Counted from the first letter of the stretch, positions 45,467 through 55,419 are shown. The stretch: 64,000 nt of DNA from Denitratisoma oestradiolicum (GCF_902813185.1 NZ_LR778301.1:3700001-3764000); one strand, 5' to 3'. Made by a program: numbers and translations. Notes: generated by a model from the sequence alone, not told the origin.

Positions 45467-45982
45467 ATGAGTGTAAAGCCGTCGGAAGTGCCGTGCCTTA
45501 GCTTGATCGCCGCCGTAGCTAGGAACAGAGCCATCGGCAAGGGCAATCAGTTGCCCTGGCGGTTGCCGGAGGACATGCGCTTCTTTCGGGAAACCACCAT
45601 GGGAGCTGCGGTGATCATGGGGCGTCGCACCTGGGAATCCCTGCCGCCCCGTTTCCGGCCCCTGCCGGGGCGACGCAATATTGTCGTAACCCACCAAGAG
45701 GCTTATCGGGCCGAGGGGGCGGAGGTGGCCCATGGTCTTGAGGCGGCCCTGGTGCTTGCGGGTCAGGCGTCCGCCTTCGTCATCGGCGGCGCCGAGCTCT
45801 ACGCCCTGGCGCTGCCCCATGCCCGCCGCCTGGTTCTGACAGAGGTGGATCTGGCACCGGAGGCCGATGCCTTCTTCCCGGAAATTTCACCTGCCCAATG
45901 GCGGGAAACCGCCCGCCGCGCCGGTGTCAGCGAGAACGGGACCGGTTTTGCATTCGTCACCTACGAGCGGGTGCAGGCATAG
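45467..45982 (+). CDS. folA: Dihydrofolate reductase
   Basis: Reduces dihydrofolate to tetrahydrofolate with NADPH, 171 aa. The ATG at 45467 has GAGG upstream; an earlier frame start at 45431 lacks one. Family motifs: LIAAVARNRAIGKGNQLPWRLPEDMRFF (with the catalytic acidic residue in LPEDM), MGRRTWESLP, RRNIVVT and VIGGAELYALALPHA. It regenerates the folate oxidised by ThyA. The C-terminus converges on the decarboxylase gene 19 bases away. Confidence 0.96.
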   Translation: MSVKPSEVPCLSLIAAVARNRAIGKGNQLPWRLPEDMRFFRETTMGAAVIMGRRTWESLPPRFRPLPGRRNIVVTHQEAYRAEGAEVAHGLEAALVLAGQASAFVIGGAELYALALPHARRLVLTEVDLAPEADAFFPEISPAQWRETARRAGVSENGTGFAFVTYERVQA

Positions 45983-46001
45983 GGCCCGCCTGCCCAGGAA
46001 A

Positions 46002-48233
46002 TCAGCGGGCCACGCAGTCCACGTAATAACGGCCGTCCTCACCCTTCACCAGTCCGTGGATGTCGGTCTCAAAGCCAGGGAAGCCCGCATTGAACTCCCG
46101 GGCGAAGCTCAGGTAGTTGCAGATGCTGCGATTGAAGCGCTCTCCCGGAATCAGCAGAGGAATACCGGGCGGATAGGGGGTCAGCAGCACGGCGGTAACC
46201 CGGCCTTCCAGGGCATCCACCGCCACCCGCTCGATTTCCCGGTGGGCCATGCGGGCGAAGGCATCGGCCGGGCGCATGGCCGGCTCCATGTCGGACAGAT
46301 ACATCTCGGTGGTGAGCCGCGCCACGTCGTTGGCTTTGTACACCTCGTGAATCTGGGTGCATAGATCCTTGAGGCCGATGCGCTCGTAGCGAGGATGCTT
46401 GGCGACGAATTCCGGCAGGGCCTTCCACAGCGGATGGTTCTTGTCGTAGTCATCCTTGAACTGTTGCAGAGCGGTGACCAGGGTGTTCCAGCGGCCTTTG
46501 GTGATGCCGATGGTGAACATGATGAAGAAGCTGTAGAGGCCGCACTTCTCCACGATCACGCCATGCTCGGCCAGGTACTTGGTGACGATGGCGGCGGGGA
46601 TGCCGAAGTCGTCGGCGAAGTCGCCGTCCACGTCGAGGCCCGGGGTAATGATGGTGGCCTTGATCGGATCCAGCATATTGAAGCCTTCGGCCAGATCGCC
46701 GAAACCGTGCCAGCGTTCGCCGGTTTTGAGCATCCAGGCGGCCCGCTCCTCGATGCCTTCCTCGGACAGGTCATCGGGCCCCCAGACCTTGAACCACCAG
46801 TCTGCGCCCCATTCCTCATCCACCTTGCGCATGGCGCGACGGAAATCCAGGGCCTCGGCGATGGACTCTTCCACCAGGGCTGTTCCCGCCGGCTCCTCCA
46901 TCATGGCCGCCGCCACATCGCAGGAGGCGATGATGGAGTACTGGGGCGAGGTGGAGGTATGCATCAGGTAGGCCTCGTTGAACACATCCCGGTCCAGCCG
47001 GTTGTTCTCGGCATCCTGCACCAGAATCTGTGAGGCCTGGGAAAGGCCTGCCAGCAGCTTGTGGGTGGACTGGGTGGAGAACACCATGGACTCCTTGCAG
47101 CGGGGCCGGTCAGCGCCGATGGCATGGTAGTCGCCGTAGAAATCGTGGAAGGCGGCGTGGGGCAGCCAGGCTTCATCGAAATGCAGGGTTTCGATCTTGC
47201 CGTCCAATTCCGCCTTGATGTCCTCCACGTTGTAGAGGATGCCGTCATAGGTGCTCTGGGTGATGGTCAGCACTCGGGGCTTGCCCTGAACATCCTTGGC
47301 GAAGGGGTGGGCGGCGATCTTCTTCTGGATGTTCTCCCACTTGAACTCGCTCTTCGGGATCGGCCCGATGATGCCGTAGTTGTTGCGGGTGGGCATCAGG
47401 AATACCGGTATGGCGCCGGTCATCATGATGGCGTGGAGGATGGACTTGTGGCAGTTGCGGTCCACGATCACCACGTCGCCGGGGGCCACCGTGGAGTGCC
47501 AGACGATCTTGTTGGAGGTGGAGGTGCCGTTGGTGACGAAGAACAGGTGGTCGGCATGGAAAATCCGCGCCGCGTTGCGCTCGGAGGCGGCCACCGGCCC
47601 GGTGTGGTCCAGCAACTGGCCCAGTTCCTCCACGGCATTGCAGACATCGGCCCGCAGCATGTTCTCGCCGAAGAACTGGTGAAACATCTGCCCCACCGGG
47701 CTCTTGAGGAAAGCGACGCCGCCGGAATGGCCGGGGCAATGCCAGGAATAGGAACCGTCGGCAGCGTAGTGGGTAAGAGCGCGGAAAAACGGCGGCGGCA
47801 GGGAATCCAGATAGGCCTTGGCCTCGCGCTTGACGTTGCGGGCAATGAACTCCGGCGTGTCCTCGTACATGTGGATAAAGCCGTGCAGCTCCCGCAGCAC
47901 GTCGTTGGGAATGTGCCGGGAGGTGCGGGTCTCGCCATGAAGGAAGATGGGTATCTCGGTATTGCGGTTGCGGATTTCACTGACGAAGGCCCGCAGCTCG
48001 GCCAGGGTTTCCTCCGGCTCCAGGGCCAGCTCCTCGTCATCCACCGAGAGGATGAAGGCCGAAGCCCGGCTCTGCTGCTGGGCGAAGGAGGCCAGGTCGC
48101 CGTAGCTGGTGACTCCCAGCACTTCCAGGCCTTCATCCTCGAAGGCCTTGGCCAGGGCACGAATCCCCAGGCCCGAAGCGTTCTCGGAACGGAAGTCCTC
48201 GTCGATGATGATGATGGGAAAATGAAAGCGCAT
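46002..48233 (-). CDS. Orn/Lys/Arg decarboxylase (class I, PLP)
   Basis: Large PLP decarboxylase of 743 aa. It has an N-terminal wing domain (FPIIIIDEDFRSENASG, residues 1-130, response-regulator-like), a linker, a PLP domain (about 160-440) with the cofactor lysine Lys392 in STHKLLAGLSQAS, and the C-terminal domain. The CPGHSGG and TNGTSTSNKIV motifs are conserved. Whether it acts on lysine, ornithine or arginine cannot be read off; in betaproteobacteria this neighbourhood with dcd and apbC is conserved and the enzyme may be used for polyamine synthesis rather than acid stress. No antiporter gene is adjacent, against an acid-resistance role. Confidence 0.93.
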   Translation of the reverse strand: MRFHFPIIIIDEDFRSENASGLGIRALAKAFEDEGLEVLGVTSYGDLASFAQQQSRASAFILSVDDEELALEPEETLAELRAFVSEIRNRNTEIPIFLHGETRTSRHIPNDVLRELHGFIHMYEDTPEFIARNVKREAKAYLDSLPPPFFRALTHYAADGSYSWHCPGHSGGVAFLKSPVGQMFHQFFGENMLRADVCNAVEELGQLLDHTGPVAASERNAARIFHADHLFFVTNGTSTSNKIVWHSTVAPGDVVIVDRNCHKSILHAIMMTGAIPVFLMPTRNNYGIIGPIPKSEFKWENIQKKIAAHPFAKDVQGKPRVLTITQSTYDGILYNVEDIKAELDGKIETLHFDEAWLPHAAFHDFYGDYHAIGADRPRCKESMVFSTQSTHKLLAGLSQASQILVQDAENNRLDRDVFNEAYLMHTSTSPQYSIIASCDVAAAMMEEPAGTALVEESIAEALDFRRAMRKVDEEWGADWWFKVWGPDDLSEEGIEERAAWMLKTGERWHGFGDLAEGFNMLDPIKATIITPGLDVDGDFADDFGIPAAIVTKYLAEHGVIVEKCGLYSFFIMFTIGITKGRWNTLVTALQQFKDDYDKNHPLWKALPEFVAKHPRYERIGLKDLCTQIHEVYKANDVARLTTEMYLSDMEPAMRPADAFARMAHREIERVAVDALEGRVTAVLLTPYPPGIPLLIPGERFNRSICNYLSFAREFNAGFPGFETDIHGLVKGEDGRYYVDCVAR

Positions 48234-48252
48234 GGTGGACCTACCCCCTAGC

Positions 48253-48302
48253 CCCCTTCCCTAGGAAGGGGATAACTGGTGTTCGTCCGCGCCTGGCGCG
48301 GA
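48253..48302. repeat. Intergenic hairpin repeats between dcd and the decarboxylase gene
   Basis: CCCCTTCC-CTA-GGAAGGGG (48253-48271) followed by ATAACTGGT matches the element at 19523-19552 apart from a few substitutions. A second perfect palindrome, TCCGCGCC-T-GGCGCGGA, lies at 48286-48302. They are probably members of a dispersed repeat family. The rest of 48234-48386 is GC-rich without a gene. Confidence 0.65.
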
Positions 48303-48386
48303 CTCCGTTTATTGGACTGGCCCCGCCTTGGGGCGGCCCGGCGGCGGGGCCTCCGCGTCAATGGCCGCCTGGAAACAGTATTCCGT

Positions 48387-48953
48387 TTAAATCTTGGGCA
48401 ATGTCACACCGACCTGGCCCTGGTACTTGCCGCCCCGGTCCTTGTAGGAAATCTCGCAGACTTCGTCGGACTCGAAGAACAGCACCTGAGCACAGCCCTC
48501 GCCGGCGTAGATCTTGGCGGGCAGGGGCGTGGTGTTGGAGAACTCCAGGGTCACGTAGCCTTCCCATTCGGGCTCGAAGGGCGTCACGTTGACAATGATG
48601 CCGCAGCGGGCGTAGGTGCTCTTGCCCAGGCAGACCGTGAGTACGTTGCGCGGGATGCGGAAGTACTCCATGGTGCGGGCCAGGGCGAAGGAATTGGGCG
48701 GGATGATGCAGTAGTCGCCATCCATCTCGACGAAGGAACTCGGATCAAAGTTCTTCGGATCCACAATGGTGGAATTGATGTTGGTGAACACCCGGAATTC
48801 CCTCGAGCAGCGGATATCGTAGCCGTAGCTGGAGGTGCCATAGGAGACGATCTTCTGACCATTGACCTCCCGCACCAGGCCAGGCTCGAAGGGTTCGATC
48901 ATGCCGTGCTGCTCCGCCATGCGGCGTATCCATTTGTCCGATTTGATGGCCAT
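48387..48953 (-). CDS. dcd: dCTP deaminase
   Basis: Deaminates dCTP to dUTP, feeding dUMP to ThyA, 188 aa trimer. The start at 48953 gives [22 protein letters not shown], the usual beginning; the upstream extension is not conserved. Motifs: SYGYDIRC near 40, the catalytic [15 protein letters not shown] and [12 protein letters not shown] (with the Ser/Arg pair), and a C-terminal [13 protein letters not shown]. It belongs to the monofunctional dcd branch. It lies between apbC and the decarboxylase gene on the same strand. Confidence 0.97.
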   Translation of the reverse strand: MAIKSDKWIRRMAEQHGMIEPFEPGLVREVNGQKIVSYGTSSYGYDIRCSREFRVFTNINSTIVDPKNFDPSSFVEMDGDYCIIPPNSFALARTMEYFRIPRNVLTVCLGKSTYARCGIIVNVTPFEPEWEGYVTLEFSNTTPLPAKIYAGEGCAQVLFFESDEVCEISYKDRGGKYQGQVGVTLPKI

Positions 48954-49042
48954 GCCTGCTGCTTCCCTGAAACGCGGCGCCCCCGTCAAGCGGGGGCGCC
49001 AGGTGGATTTAGGGCGGATTAGATCACAATTCCCCGGTCGTT

Positions 49043-50131
49043 TCAGGTGTTTTGCACGACGATATTGGGGAAGCGTGAACTCATATCCTTCGCCTGTTCG
49101 GCAACGCGTACCGCTATCCGGCGGGCGATGGCCCGATACATCTCGGCGATCTGGCCATTCGGTTCCGCTGCCACGGTGGGCTTGCCGCCATCGGCCTGCT
49201 GGCGGATATGGATGTCCAGGGGCAAAGAACCCAGCACCTCGACACCGTAGTCCTGGGCCATGCGGGCCGCGCCTCCGGCGCCGAAGATGTGCTCCGGGTG
49301 GCCGCAGTTGCTGCAGATGTGGATGCTCATGTTCTCCACCAGGCCCAGGATGGGCACCCCCACCTTCTCGAACATCTTCAGGCCCTTGCGGGCATCAAGC
49401 AGGGCCAGATCCTGGGGCGTGGTGACGATTACCGCGCCGGTGACCGGCACCTTCTGGGCCAGGGTGAGCTGGACATCTCCGGTGCCGGGGGGCATATCCA
49501 CCACCAGGTAGTCCAATTCCCGCCAGCGGGTTTCGTTCAGCAACTGCTGGAGGGCCGTGGTCACCATGGGACCGCGCCAGACCATGGGCGTTTCCACATC
49601 CACCAGGAATCCGATGGACATGGCCTGGAGACCATGGGCCTCCATGGGCTCCATGGACTTGCCATCACTGGAGGCAGGCTGGAGACCATGGATGCCCAAT
49701 AACTGGGGAATGGAAGGACCGTAGATATCGGCATCCAGGATGCCGACGCCGGCGCCTTCGGCGGCCAGGGCCAGGGCCAGATTCACCGCCGTGGTGGACT
49801 TGCCCACGCCACCCTTGCCCGAGGCCACGGCAATGATGTTCTTCACACCGGGAACCAGCTTCACGCCCTTCTGCACCGCATGGCTGACGATCCTGTGGCG
49901 CACATCCACATTCACCTTGCTCGCCCCAAGGGCCGTCAGCCTATCCACCACCAGCTTGCGGATCATGTCCAGTTGGCTGCGGGCCGGGTAGCCCAGCTCC
50001 ACGTCGAGGGTAACCTCGTCGCCGGAAACCTTGAGATTGCGGATATTGCGGGAGGACACCAGGTCCTTGCCGGTGTTGGGGTCGATCACTTCTTTGAGGG
50101 CTGCCTGTACCAGGCTGTCGGTCATGCTCAT
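49043..50131 (-). CDS. apbC: Iron-sulfur cluster carrier ATPase ApbC/Mrp
   Basis: P-loop ATPase that carries [4Fe-4S] clusters to apoproteins, 362 aa. The N-terminal MIP18/DUF59 domain (about 1-85) is followed by the deviant Walker [10 protein letters not shown] (near 104-112), the switch [14 protein letters not shown] near 218 and the cluster-binding CxxC in HICSNCGH near 270. It is divergent from metG, an arrangement conserved in many proteobacteria. The kor enzymes in the window are FeS proteins that could depend on such a carrier. Confidence 0.96.
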   Translation of the reverse strand: MSMTDSLVQAALKEVIDPNTGKDLVSSRNIRNLKVSGDEVTLDVELGYPARSQLDMIRKLVVDRLTALGASKVNVDVRHRIVSHAVQKGVKLVPGVKNIIAVASGKGGVGKSTTAVNLALALAAEGAGVGILDADIYGPSIPQLLGIHGLQPASSDGKSMEPMEAHGLQAMSIGFLVDVETPMVWRGPMVTTALQQLLNETRWRELDYLVVDMPPGTGDVQLTLAQKVPVTGAVIVTTPQDLALLDARKGLKMFEKVGVPILGLVENMSIHICSNCGHPEHIFGAGGAARMAQDYGVEVLGSLPLDIHIRQQADGGKPTVAAEPNGQIAEMYRAIARRIAVRVAEQAKDMSSRFPNIVVQNT

Positions 50132-50210
50132 GGCGTTGGGAACCTTTGTCTTGGCTGGGTTTGCGAATAGTCGAGCGAGGGCGTCAAGTATAGCCGACCG
50201 AGCCCCTTTG

Positions 50211-50216
50211 CTAGAA
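50211..50216 (+). promoter_or_regulatory. -10 element of metG (TAGAAT)
   Basis: TAGAAT followed by CCC, 31 bases before the metG ATG; start near 50223. The leader is C/T-rich and has no Shine-Dalgarno. Confidence 0.5.
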
Positions 50217-50247
50217 TCCCAGTTTCCCCGTCTGTGCCACTTCCCCC

Positions 50248-52371
50248 ATGACCTCCCGCAAGATTCTCGTCACCAGCGCCCTGCCCTACGCCAACGGCGC
50301 CATCCACCTGGGCCATCTGGTGGAATACATCCAGACCGATATCTGGGTGCGCTTCCAGAAAATGCGGGGCCACGAGTGCCACTATGTCTGCGCCGACGAC
50401 ACCCACGGCACCCCCATCATGCTGCGGGCCGAGAAGGAGGGCATCACCCCGGAGCAGCTGATCGCCCGGGTCCATGGGGAGCACAGCCGGGACTTCGCCG
50501 GCTTCCACGTGGCCTTCGACAACTACCACACCACCCATTCCGACGAAACCCGCTTCTACGCCGAGGACATCTACGGCAAGCTCAAGGCGGCCGGCCTGAT
50601 CGAGGTGCGCTCCATCGAGCAGTACTACGACCCGGTGAAGCAGATGTTCCTGCCGGACCGCTTCATCAAGGGCGAATGCCCCAAGTGCGGTGCCAAGGAC
50701 CAGTACGGCGACTCCTGCGAATCCTGCGGCGCTGCCTACGCCCCCACGGACCTGAAGGATCCCTATTCGGCGGTCTCCGGTGCCAAGCCGGAACTGCGTC
50801 ATTCCGATCATTATTTCTTCAAGCTGTCGGACACCCGCTGCCAGGCCTTCCTGCGGAGCTGGACCCGCCAGGCAGGGCGCCTCCAGCAGGAAGCCGCCAA
50901 CAAGATGCAGGAGTGGCTCGGCGCCGAGGGAGAGAACAAGCTCACCGACTGGGACATTTCACGGGACGCCCCCTACTTCGGTTTCGAGATTCCCGGCGAA
51001 TCCGGCAAGGGCACGGGCAAGTATTTCTATGTCTGGCTGGACGCTCCCATCGGTTACATGGGCTCCTTCCGCAATCTCTGCGCCAGAAAGGGCCTCGACT
51101 TCGACGCATACTGGGGCAGGGATTCCCAGGCCGAGCTGTACCACTTCATCGGCAAGGACATTCTCTACTTCCATGCCCTGTTCTGGCCCGCCGAGCTGGA
51201 GCAGGCCGGCTACCGCACGCCCACCAGCATCTTCGCCCACGGCTTCCTGACCGTGGATGGTGCCAAGATGTCCAAGTCACGGGGCACCTTCATCACCGCC
51301 GAGAGCTATCTCCAGCAGGGACTGAACCCGGAATGGCTGCGCTACTACTTCGCCGCCAAGCTCAACGGCAGCCTGGAGGACATCGACCTCAACCTGGAGG
51401 ACTTCGTCCAGCGGGTAAATGCCGATCTGGTGGGCAAGTACATCAACATCGCCAGCCGCGCCGCCGGATTCATCCAGAAACGCTTCGGCGGCGCACTGCT
51501 CCACGTCCATCTCGATGACCAGTTCCGCGGCGACCTGCCGGGGCTAATGGAGGCGGCGGAAGAGATCGCCGGCCATTACGAGGCCCGGGACTACGGCCGC
51601 GCTCTGCGCCGCATCATGACCCTGGCCGATCAGGTGAATCAGTTTGTGGACAAGCACCAGCCCTGGCAACTGGCCAAGGACCCGAAAAAGGAAGCCATCC
51701 TGCATTACGTTTGCACGGTACTGATCAATGCTTTCCGTCTGCTGACCCTCTACCTGAAGCCGGTGCTGCCCCACCTCGCCACCCAGGCCGAGGCCTTCCT
51801 CAATATTGCGCCACTGACCTGGGCCGACGCGGCCCAACTGCTGCCGGTGGGGCATGAAATTAGAGCTTACGAACATCTGATGACCCGCATCGACCCCAAG
51901 CAAGTCGAAGCCTTGGTGGCTGCAAACAAGGAGTACCTGGAACCCAAGCCGGAACAGCACTCCCTGCAGCGCCACGCCCAGCACCAACAACAGGCAGTGG
52001 ACAAGATGCAGACCAGCCCCACAATTTCCATCGACGACTTCACCAAGGTGGATCTACGCATCGCCCGCATCGTGACCGCCTCCCACGTGGAGGGCGCCGA
52101 CAAGCTGATCCGACTGGAACTGGACATCGGCGAGACAGAGAATGGGGAAATGCGGCCGCGCCAGGTCTTCGCCGGTATCAAGTCCGCCTACGACCCCGCC
52201 GTCCTGGTGGGCCGACTCACCGTCATGGTGGCCAACCTGGCCCCCCGCAAGATGAAATTCGGCATGTCCGAGGGCATGGTGCTGGCGGCCTCCGACGAAG
52301 ACGGGAAAACGCCGGGGCTGTTCATTCTCTCCCCCGACAGCGGCGCCATACCGGGCATGCGGGTGAAGTGA
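50248..52371 (+). CDS. metG: Methionyl-tRNA synthetase
   Basis: Charges tRNA-Met with methionine, 707 aa. The class I signatures are present: the HIGH-like HLGH in [17 protein letters not shown] at the N-terminus and KMSKS in [10 protein letters not shown] near 345. The inserted zinc knuckle is [18 protein letters not shown] near 147. The C-terminal ~115 residues form the EMAP/Arc1p-like tRNA-binding domain ([25 protein letters not shown]). This is the full-length MetRS1 type that dimerises by its C-terminus. The ATG has no ribosome binding site; the leader is short. Confidence 0.98.
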   Translation: MTSRKILVTSALPYANGAIHLGHLVEYIQTDIWVRFQKMRGHECHYVCADDTHGTPIMLRAEKEGITPEQLIARVHGEHSRDFAGFHVAFDNYHTTHSDETRFYAEDIYGKLKAAGLIEVRSIEQYYDPVKQMFLPDRFIKGECPKCGAKDQYGDSCESCGAAYAPTDLKDPYSAVSGAKPELRHSDHYFFKLSDTRCQAFLRSWTRQAGRLQQEAANKMQEWLGAEGENKLTDWDISRDAPYFGFEIPGESGKGTGKYFYVWLDAPIGYMGSFRNLCARKGLDFDAYWGRDSQAELYHFIGKDILYFHALFWPAELEQAGYRTPTSIFAHGFLTVDGAKMSKSRGTFITAESYLQQGLNPEWLRYYFAAKLNGSLEDIDLNLEDFVQRVNADLVGKYINIASRAAGFIQKRFGGALLHVHLDDQFRGDLPGLMEAAEEIAGHYEARDYGRALRRIMTLADQVNQFVDKHQPWQLAKDPKKEAILHYVCTVLINAFRLLTLYLKPVLPHLATQAEAFLNIAPLTWADAAQLLPVGHEIRAYEHLMTRIDPKQVEALVAANKEYLEPKPEQHSLQRHAQHQQQAVDKMQTSPTISIDDFTKVDLRIARIVTASHVEGADKLIRLELDIGETENGEMRPRQVFAGIKSAYDPAVLVGRLTVMVANLAPRKMKFGMSEGMVLAASDEDGKTPGLFILSPDSGAIPGMRVK

Positions 52372-52413
52372 GGACCATCCCTCCGGCCCATTTTCTGGAT
52401 TGGAGGTAACTGA

Positions 52414-52710
52414 TTGGGGTCGTTGCTGATGTCATCAATGGAAATCCGCCACCTCATCATCACCGGTCGCGTCCAGGGCGTTTGCTACCGGGCCAGCATG
52501 ACCCAGGAAGCGCAGCGCCTAGGTGTCACCGGCTGGGTACGCAACCGTCACGATGGCAGTGTCGAAGCCATGATCGCCGGCGCCCCCGAGGCCGTCGCTG
52601 CCCAGATCGCCTGGTCCAGAAGCGGCCCCCCCGCTGCCCGGGTAGAGCAGGTGGCGGTGGAACCCGGCGAGGGGGAATATATCGGGTTCACTCAATTGCC
52701 TACCGCATAG
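52414..52710 (+). CDS. acyP: Acylphosphatase
   Basis: Hydrolyses acyl phosphates, 98 aa. The catalytic Arg is in [14 protein letters not shown] and the Asn in [13 protein letters not shown], the two family signatures. Three starts are possible: TTG 52414, ATG 52429 and ATG 52438. GGAGG at 52402-52406 sits 7 bases before the TTG and too far from the last ATG, so TTG is preferred. The ferredoxin-like fold is complete with any of them. It follows metG after 42 bases. Confidence 0.92.
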   Translation: MGSLLMSSMEIRHLIITGRVQGVCYRASMTQEAQRLGVTGWVRNRHDGSVEAMIAGAPEAVAAQIAWSRSGPPAARVEQVAVEPGEGEYIGFTQLPTA

Positions 52711-52758
52711 GCACTATTTTCCATTGCCTGCCCCTATCCCCCCGATAGGCTGAGTCGA

Positions 52759-52764
52759 TTGACA
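52759..52764 (+). promoter_or_regulatory. Consensus -35 before the peroxiredoxin gene
   Basis: Perfect TTGACA, 61 bases before the ATG. The -10 is unclear (CATTAC near 52786 at a wide spacing). A small inverted repeat, CCTATC-CCCCC-GATAGG, lies just upstream at 52733-52749 and could be an operator. Confidence 0.4.
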
Positions 52765-52824
52765 TACCTCCTTGGCGGAGAGCACCATTACGTCCTACCC
52801 CGCAACCCCAACAAGGAGAAAATC

Positions 52825-53424
52825 ATGGCTGTACTCGTCGGCAAGCAAGCACCCGATTTCAGCGCCAACGCAGTCTTCGGCAACAATGAAATCAAGCAGA
52901 TCAAGTTTTCCGAGCACATCAAAGGCAAGCACGCGGTGCTGTTCTTCTATCCCCTGGACTTCACCTTCGTCTGCCCCTCCGAACTGATCGCCTTCGACCA
53001 CCGCTTCGATGACTTCAAGGCCCGGGGCGTGGAGGTGATCGGTTGCTCCATCGACTCCCAGTTCTCTCATCTGGCCTGGAAGAACACCCCCATCGAAAAA
53101 GGAGGCATCGGCCAGGTCAAGTACACCCTTGTGGCCGACGTAAAGCACGAGATCTGCCAGGCCTATGACGTGGAGTCTGCTGGTGGCGTAGCCTTCCGAG
53201 GCTCCTTCCTGATCGACAAGAATGGCGTGGTGCAGCATCAGGTCATCAACAACCTGCCCCTGGGCCGTAATATCGACGAAATGCTGCGCATGGTGGATGC
53301 CCTGCAATTCACCGAAGAACACGGCGAGGTCTGCCCAGCCGGCTGGAACAAGGGAAAGGCCGGTATGAAGGCCAGCCCGGATGGTGTTGCCAAGTATCTG
53401 ACCGAGCACTCCAAGGAACTCTGA
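52825..53424 (+). CDS. Typical 2-Cys peroxiredoxin (AhpC/Prx1 type)
   Basis: Thiol peroxidase removing hydrogen peroxide and organic peroxides, 199 aa. The ATG at 52825 has AAGGAG before it; a frame from 52759 is non-coding leader. The peroxidatic Cys50 is in FYPLDFTFVCPSE, the resolving Cys170 in GEVCPAGWNKGK. The GGIG loop and a C-terminal YL-like helix (KYLTEHSKEL) are the features of eukaryote-like, over-oxidation-sensitive Prx1 enzymes. No AhpF gene is nearby; thioredoxin is the likely reductant. A strong terminator follows. Confidence 0.95.
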   Translation: MAVLVGKQAPDFSANAVFGNNEIKQIKFSEHIKGKHAVLFFYPLDFTFVCPSELIAFDHRFDDFKARGVEVIGCSIDSQFSHLAWKNTPIEKGGIGQVKYTLVADVKHEICQAYDVESAGGVAFRGSFLIDKNGVVQHQVINNLPLGRNIDEMLRMVDALQFTEEHGEVCPAGWNKGKAGMKASPDGVAKYLTEHSKEL

Positions 53425-53449
53425 TTCCATTGAAATACGAACAATCCGG

Positions 53450-53474
53450 AACGGCCGCCACTGGCGGCCGTTTT
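53450..53474 (+). terminator. Rho-independent terminator after the peroxiredoxin gene
   Basis: AACGGCCGCC - ACT - GGCGGCCGTT with a TTTT run, 25 bases after the stop. Confidence 0.9.
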
Positions 53475-53510
53475 CACTGGCTGTGACAAAATTGGCATGA
53501 ACAAGGCATG

Positions 53511-53532
53511 ACTGTTGCACCAACCCAACAGT
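53511..53532. repeat. 7-bp inverted repeat upstream of the porin gene
   Basis: ACTGTTG (53511-53517) and CAACAGT (53526-53532) around an 8-base loop, then TTT. It lies about 60 bases before the porin -10, so it may be a regulator site or a second weak terminator. Confidence 0.4.
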
Positions 53533-53571
53533 TTTATTGCAGTTCCATGACAAAACATTCATTCCCCAGAC

Positions 53572-53652
53572 TTGGAGCTGTCAGCGGCAGCCTATAATTT
53601 GCCCGCTTACCTAGAAGCCTCGGGTCATCCAGTGGCTAAACACGTGTAGCCA
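53572..53652 (+). promoter_or_regulatory. Porin promoter and leader hairpin
   Basis: TATAAT at 53593-53598 with TTGGAG at 53572-53577 as a rough -35 (15-base gap). The predicted leader of about 85 bases contains TGGCTA (53633-53638) / TAGCCA (53647-53652), a 6-bp stem with a palindromic CACGTG in its loop. A long structured leader could allow small-RNA control, as in other porin mRNAs. Confidence 0.5.
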
Positions 53653-53690
53653 TTCGCATTACCCACGTTTTTTCAATCAAGGAGAAATAC

Positions 53691-54857
53691 ATGCAGAAGA
53701 AACTGATCGCCCTGGCCATCGCCGGTCTGTCCAGCGTTGCCTTTGCCCAGTCCAATGTCGTCATCTACGGCGTGGCCGACCTGGGCGTGGAATCCGCCTC
53801 CATCAGCAACCAAGCCGCCAACATGGGCAACAAGACCCGCGTGGTCAGCAACTCCTCCCATATCGGTTTCAAGGGCGAAGAAGATCTGGGCAACGGTCTG
53901 AAGGCCCTCTTCCAACTGGAAACCGCCCTGACCTACGGCAACAACGCCGACACCAACGGCGGCACCAACGGCCTGAACTCCGCCGCCAACTTTGGCGCCT
54001 CCCGCGATTCCTTCCTGGGCCTTTCCGGCGCCTTCGGCTCCGTCAAGGTCGGCACCCTGACCGGTCCCTACCGCGCCCAGGGCAACGCCCTGAGCTATGC
54101 TCCCGGCGCTTCCGGCGTGGCCTACACCGGCGCCATCTACGGCACCATTGGCGGCGTCAAGACCGGCACCGATGATCGGACCTCCAACGCCATCGCCTAT
54201 GTTTCCCCCACGGTGAACGGCTTCAACGCCACCCTGCTGTACGCTGCCGCCGGCAACCGCAACACCGATGGCGCCGCTACTTCGGTGAACGGCAAGGAAT
54301 GGCAACTGGGCCTGCAGTACGCCATCGGCGGCCTGACTCTGGGCTATGCCCACGTCACTCGCAACGAAGTCCAGTTCAGCACCCTGGCTACCGCCCTGAA
54401 TGGCGCCGTTGCTGTCGGCACCCCCTACAGCGACGAGCTGAAGGCCAATCGCCTGACCGGCAAGTACAACTTCGGCCAGGGCACCAGCATCGTTGCCCTG
54501 TGGGACAAGCAGAAGTATGAGAACAGTGCCGCCGCTCTGGTTGCCAACCCGTCCGCCGAGCGCACCGCCTGGATGGTGGGTGCCGGTCATCAGTTTGGCC
54601 GTAGCCTGGTTTCCGTCGAATATGCCCGCGCCAAGGAAGTGGAACTCTCCACCGGCGATCTGGCGGATTCCGATGCCAAGCAGTGGTCCCTGGCCTACAG
54701 CTACGACCTGAGCAAGCGCACCAAGGTCCGTGCCTACTGGACCAAGATCGACAACGGCTCTGCTTCCGCTTCCAACTTCTACAACAACGCTGTAACTGGT
54801 CAGGCTGCCGGCGGCGACCCCCGCTCCCTGGGCGCCTCCCTGCGTCACTCCTTCTGA
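53691..54857 (+). CDS. Trimeric outer membrane porin (Gram-negative porin family)
   Basis: General diffusion porin of 388 aa, 16-stranded beta-barrel. The signal peptide MQKKLIALAIAGLSSVAFA is followed by QSNVVIYGVADLGVE, the standard start in betaproteobacteria (Bordetella, Neisseria PorB type). SSHIGFKGEEDLGNGLKALFQLE near 55, RDSFLGLSG..GSVKVGTL near 105 and the terminal SLGASLRHSF with C-terminal Phe are diagnostic. Loop 3 is rich in Gly and Ala. GGAG precedes the ATG. It is a single gene between two terminators, and is likely highly expressed. Confidence 0.96.
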   Translation: MQKKLIALAIAGLSSVAFAQSNVVIYGVADLGVESASISNQAANMGNKTRVVSNSSHIGFKGEEDLGNGLKALFQLETALTYGNNADTNGGTNGLNSAANFGASRDSFLGLSGAFGSVKVGTLTGPYRAQGNALSYAPGASGVAYTGAIYGTIGGVKTGTDDRTSNAIAYVSPTVNGFNATLLYAAAGNRNTDGAATSVNGKEWQLGLQYAIGGLTLGYAHVTRNEVQFSTLATALNGAVAVGTPYSDELKANRLTGKYNFGQGTSIVALWDKQKYENSAAALVANPSAERTAWMVGAGHQFGRSLVSVEYARAKEVELSTGDLADSDAKQWSLAYSYDLSKRTKVRAYWTKIDNGSASASNFYNNAVTGQAAGGDPRSLGASLRHSF

Positions 54858-54884
54858 TATCGGTTAAACCCGATCTTGGAATTG

Positions 54885-54914
54885 AAACGGCCGCCTTCGG
54901 GCGGCCGTTTTTTA
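54885..54914 (+). terminator. Rho-independent terminator after the porin gene
   Basis: AAACGGCCGCC - TTCG - GGCGGCCGTTT, an 11-bp perfect stem with the very stable UUCG loop and a run of Ts. The other strand also carries Ts after the stem (from AAA), so it may serve the convergent cupin transcript. Confidence 0.92.
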
Positions 54915-54948
54915 TTGGTTTTCCGATCCAGCGGTCAGCCGCCAAGTT

Positions 54949-55419
54949 TTAACAAAAATGCTGTTCCAGTTGCCGTAGATACTTTGCCGCCGCCCCATCG
55001 TTCTCCGCCGGCGCCCAGGGTGCCCGTTCCTCGACTGTAAGCGCCCGATAGGGGCCGGCCTTGGTTTCGAAAAACACCGTGCCCGTTTCCAGGGCCACCA
55101 GGGAATGCCAGGTGTCATGGGGAATATCCACTCCACGCACATCGCCTGTTGCCGCCAGTACGACGGTCTGCACCACACCGCCTCCATCGTCGAAGATCAC
55201 CAGTCCCAGCCGCCCCTTCAGGACCAGCATGGTTTCATCCTTCGCTGTCTCCAAGTGCCGATGGGGCGCCACGTAGGAACCCGGTTCGATGGCGTTGAGC
55301 AGGCGATGTGCAGGATGGTCGTCGGCCGAATGGAAGTTGTGATTGCGCCGCCGCCGGGGGCTGGCGGCGGCCTCGGCGTTCAGTTCGCCAAGCAGGGTGG
55401 TATCGATCAGCCGGATCAT
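54949..55419 (-). CDS. WbuC-family cupin protein
   Basis: Small cupin of 156 aa resembling WbuC, found in O-antigen clusters but of unsettled activity. The cupin core is PHRHLETAKDETMLVLKGRLG near 52 (His, His and Glu for the metal) and PHDTWHSLVAL near 100. A basic stretch ASPRRRRNHNFHSADDHPAHR precedes the core and is typical of the family. Here it is not near O-antigen genes: its ATG overlaps the dnaE stop (ATGA), so it is translationally coupled to DNA polymerase III. The link may be chance or for dosage. Confidence 0.87.
   Translation of the reverse strand: MIRLIDTTLLGELNAEAAASPRRRRNHNFHSADDHPAHRLLNAIEPGSYVAPHRHLETAKDETMLVLKGRLGLVIFDDGGGVVQTVVLAATGDVRGVDIPHDTWHSLVALETGTVFFETKAGPYRALTVEERAPWAPAENDGAAAKYLRQLEQHFC

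Noticed and set aside
46002..48233. Acid-resistance decarboxylase system
   Set aside because: No amino-acid/polyamine antiporter or regulator gene adjoins the decarboxylase; context is nucleotide metabolism.
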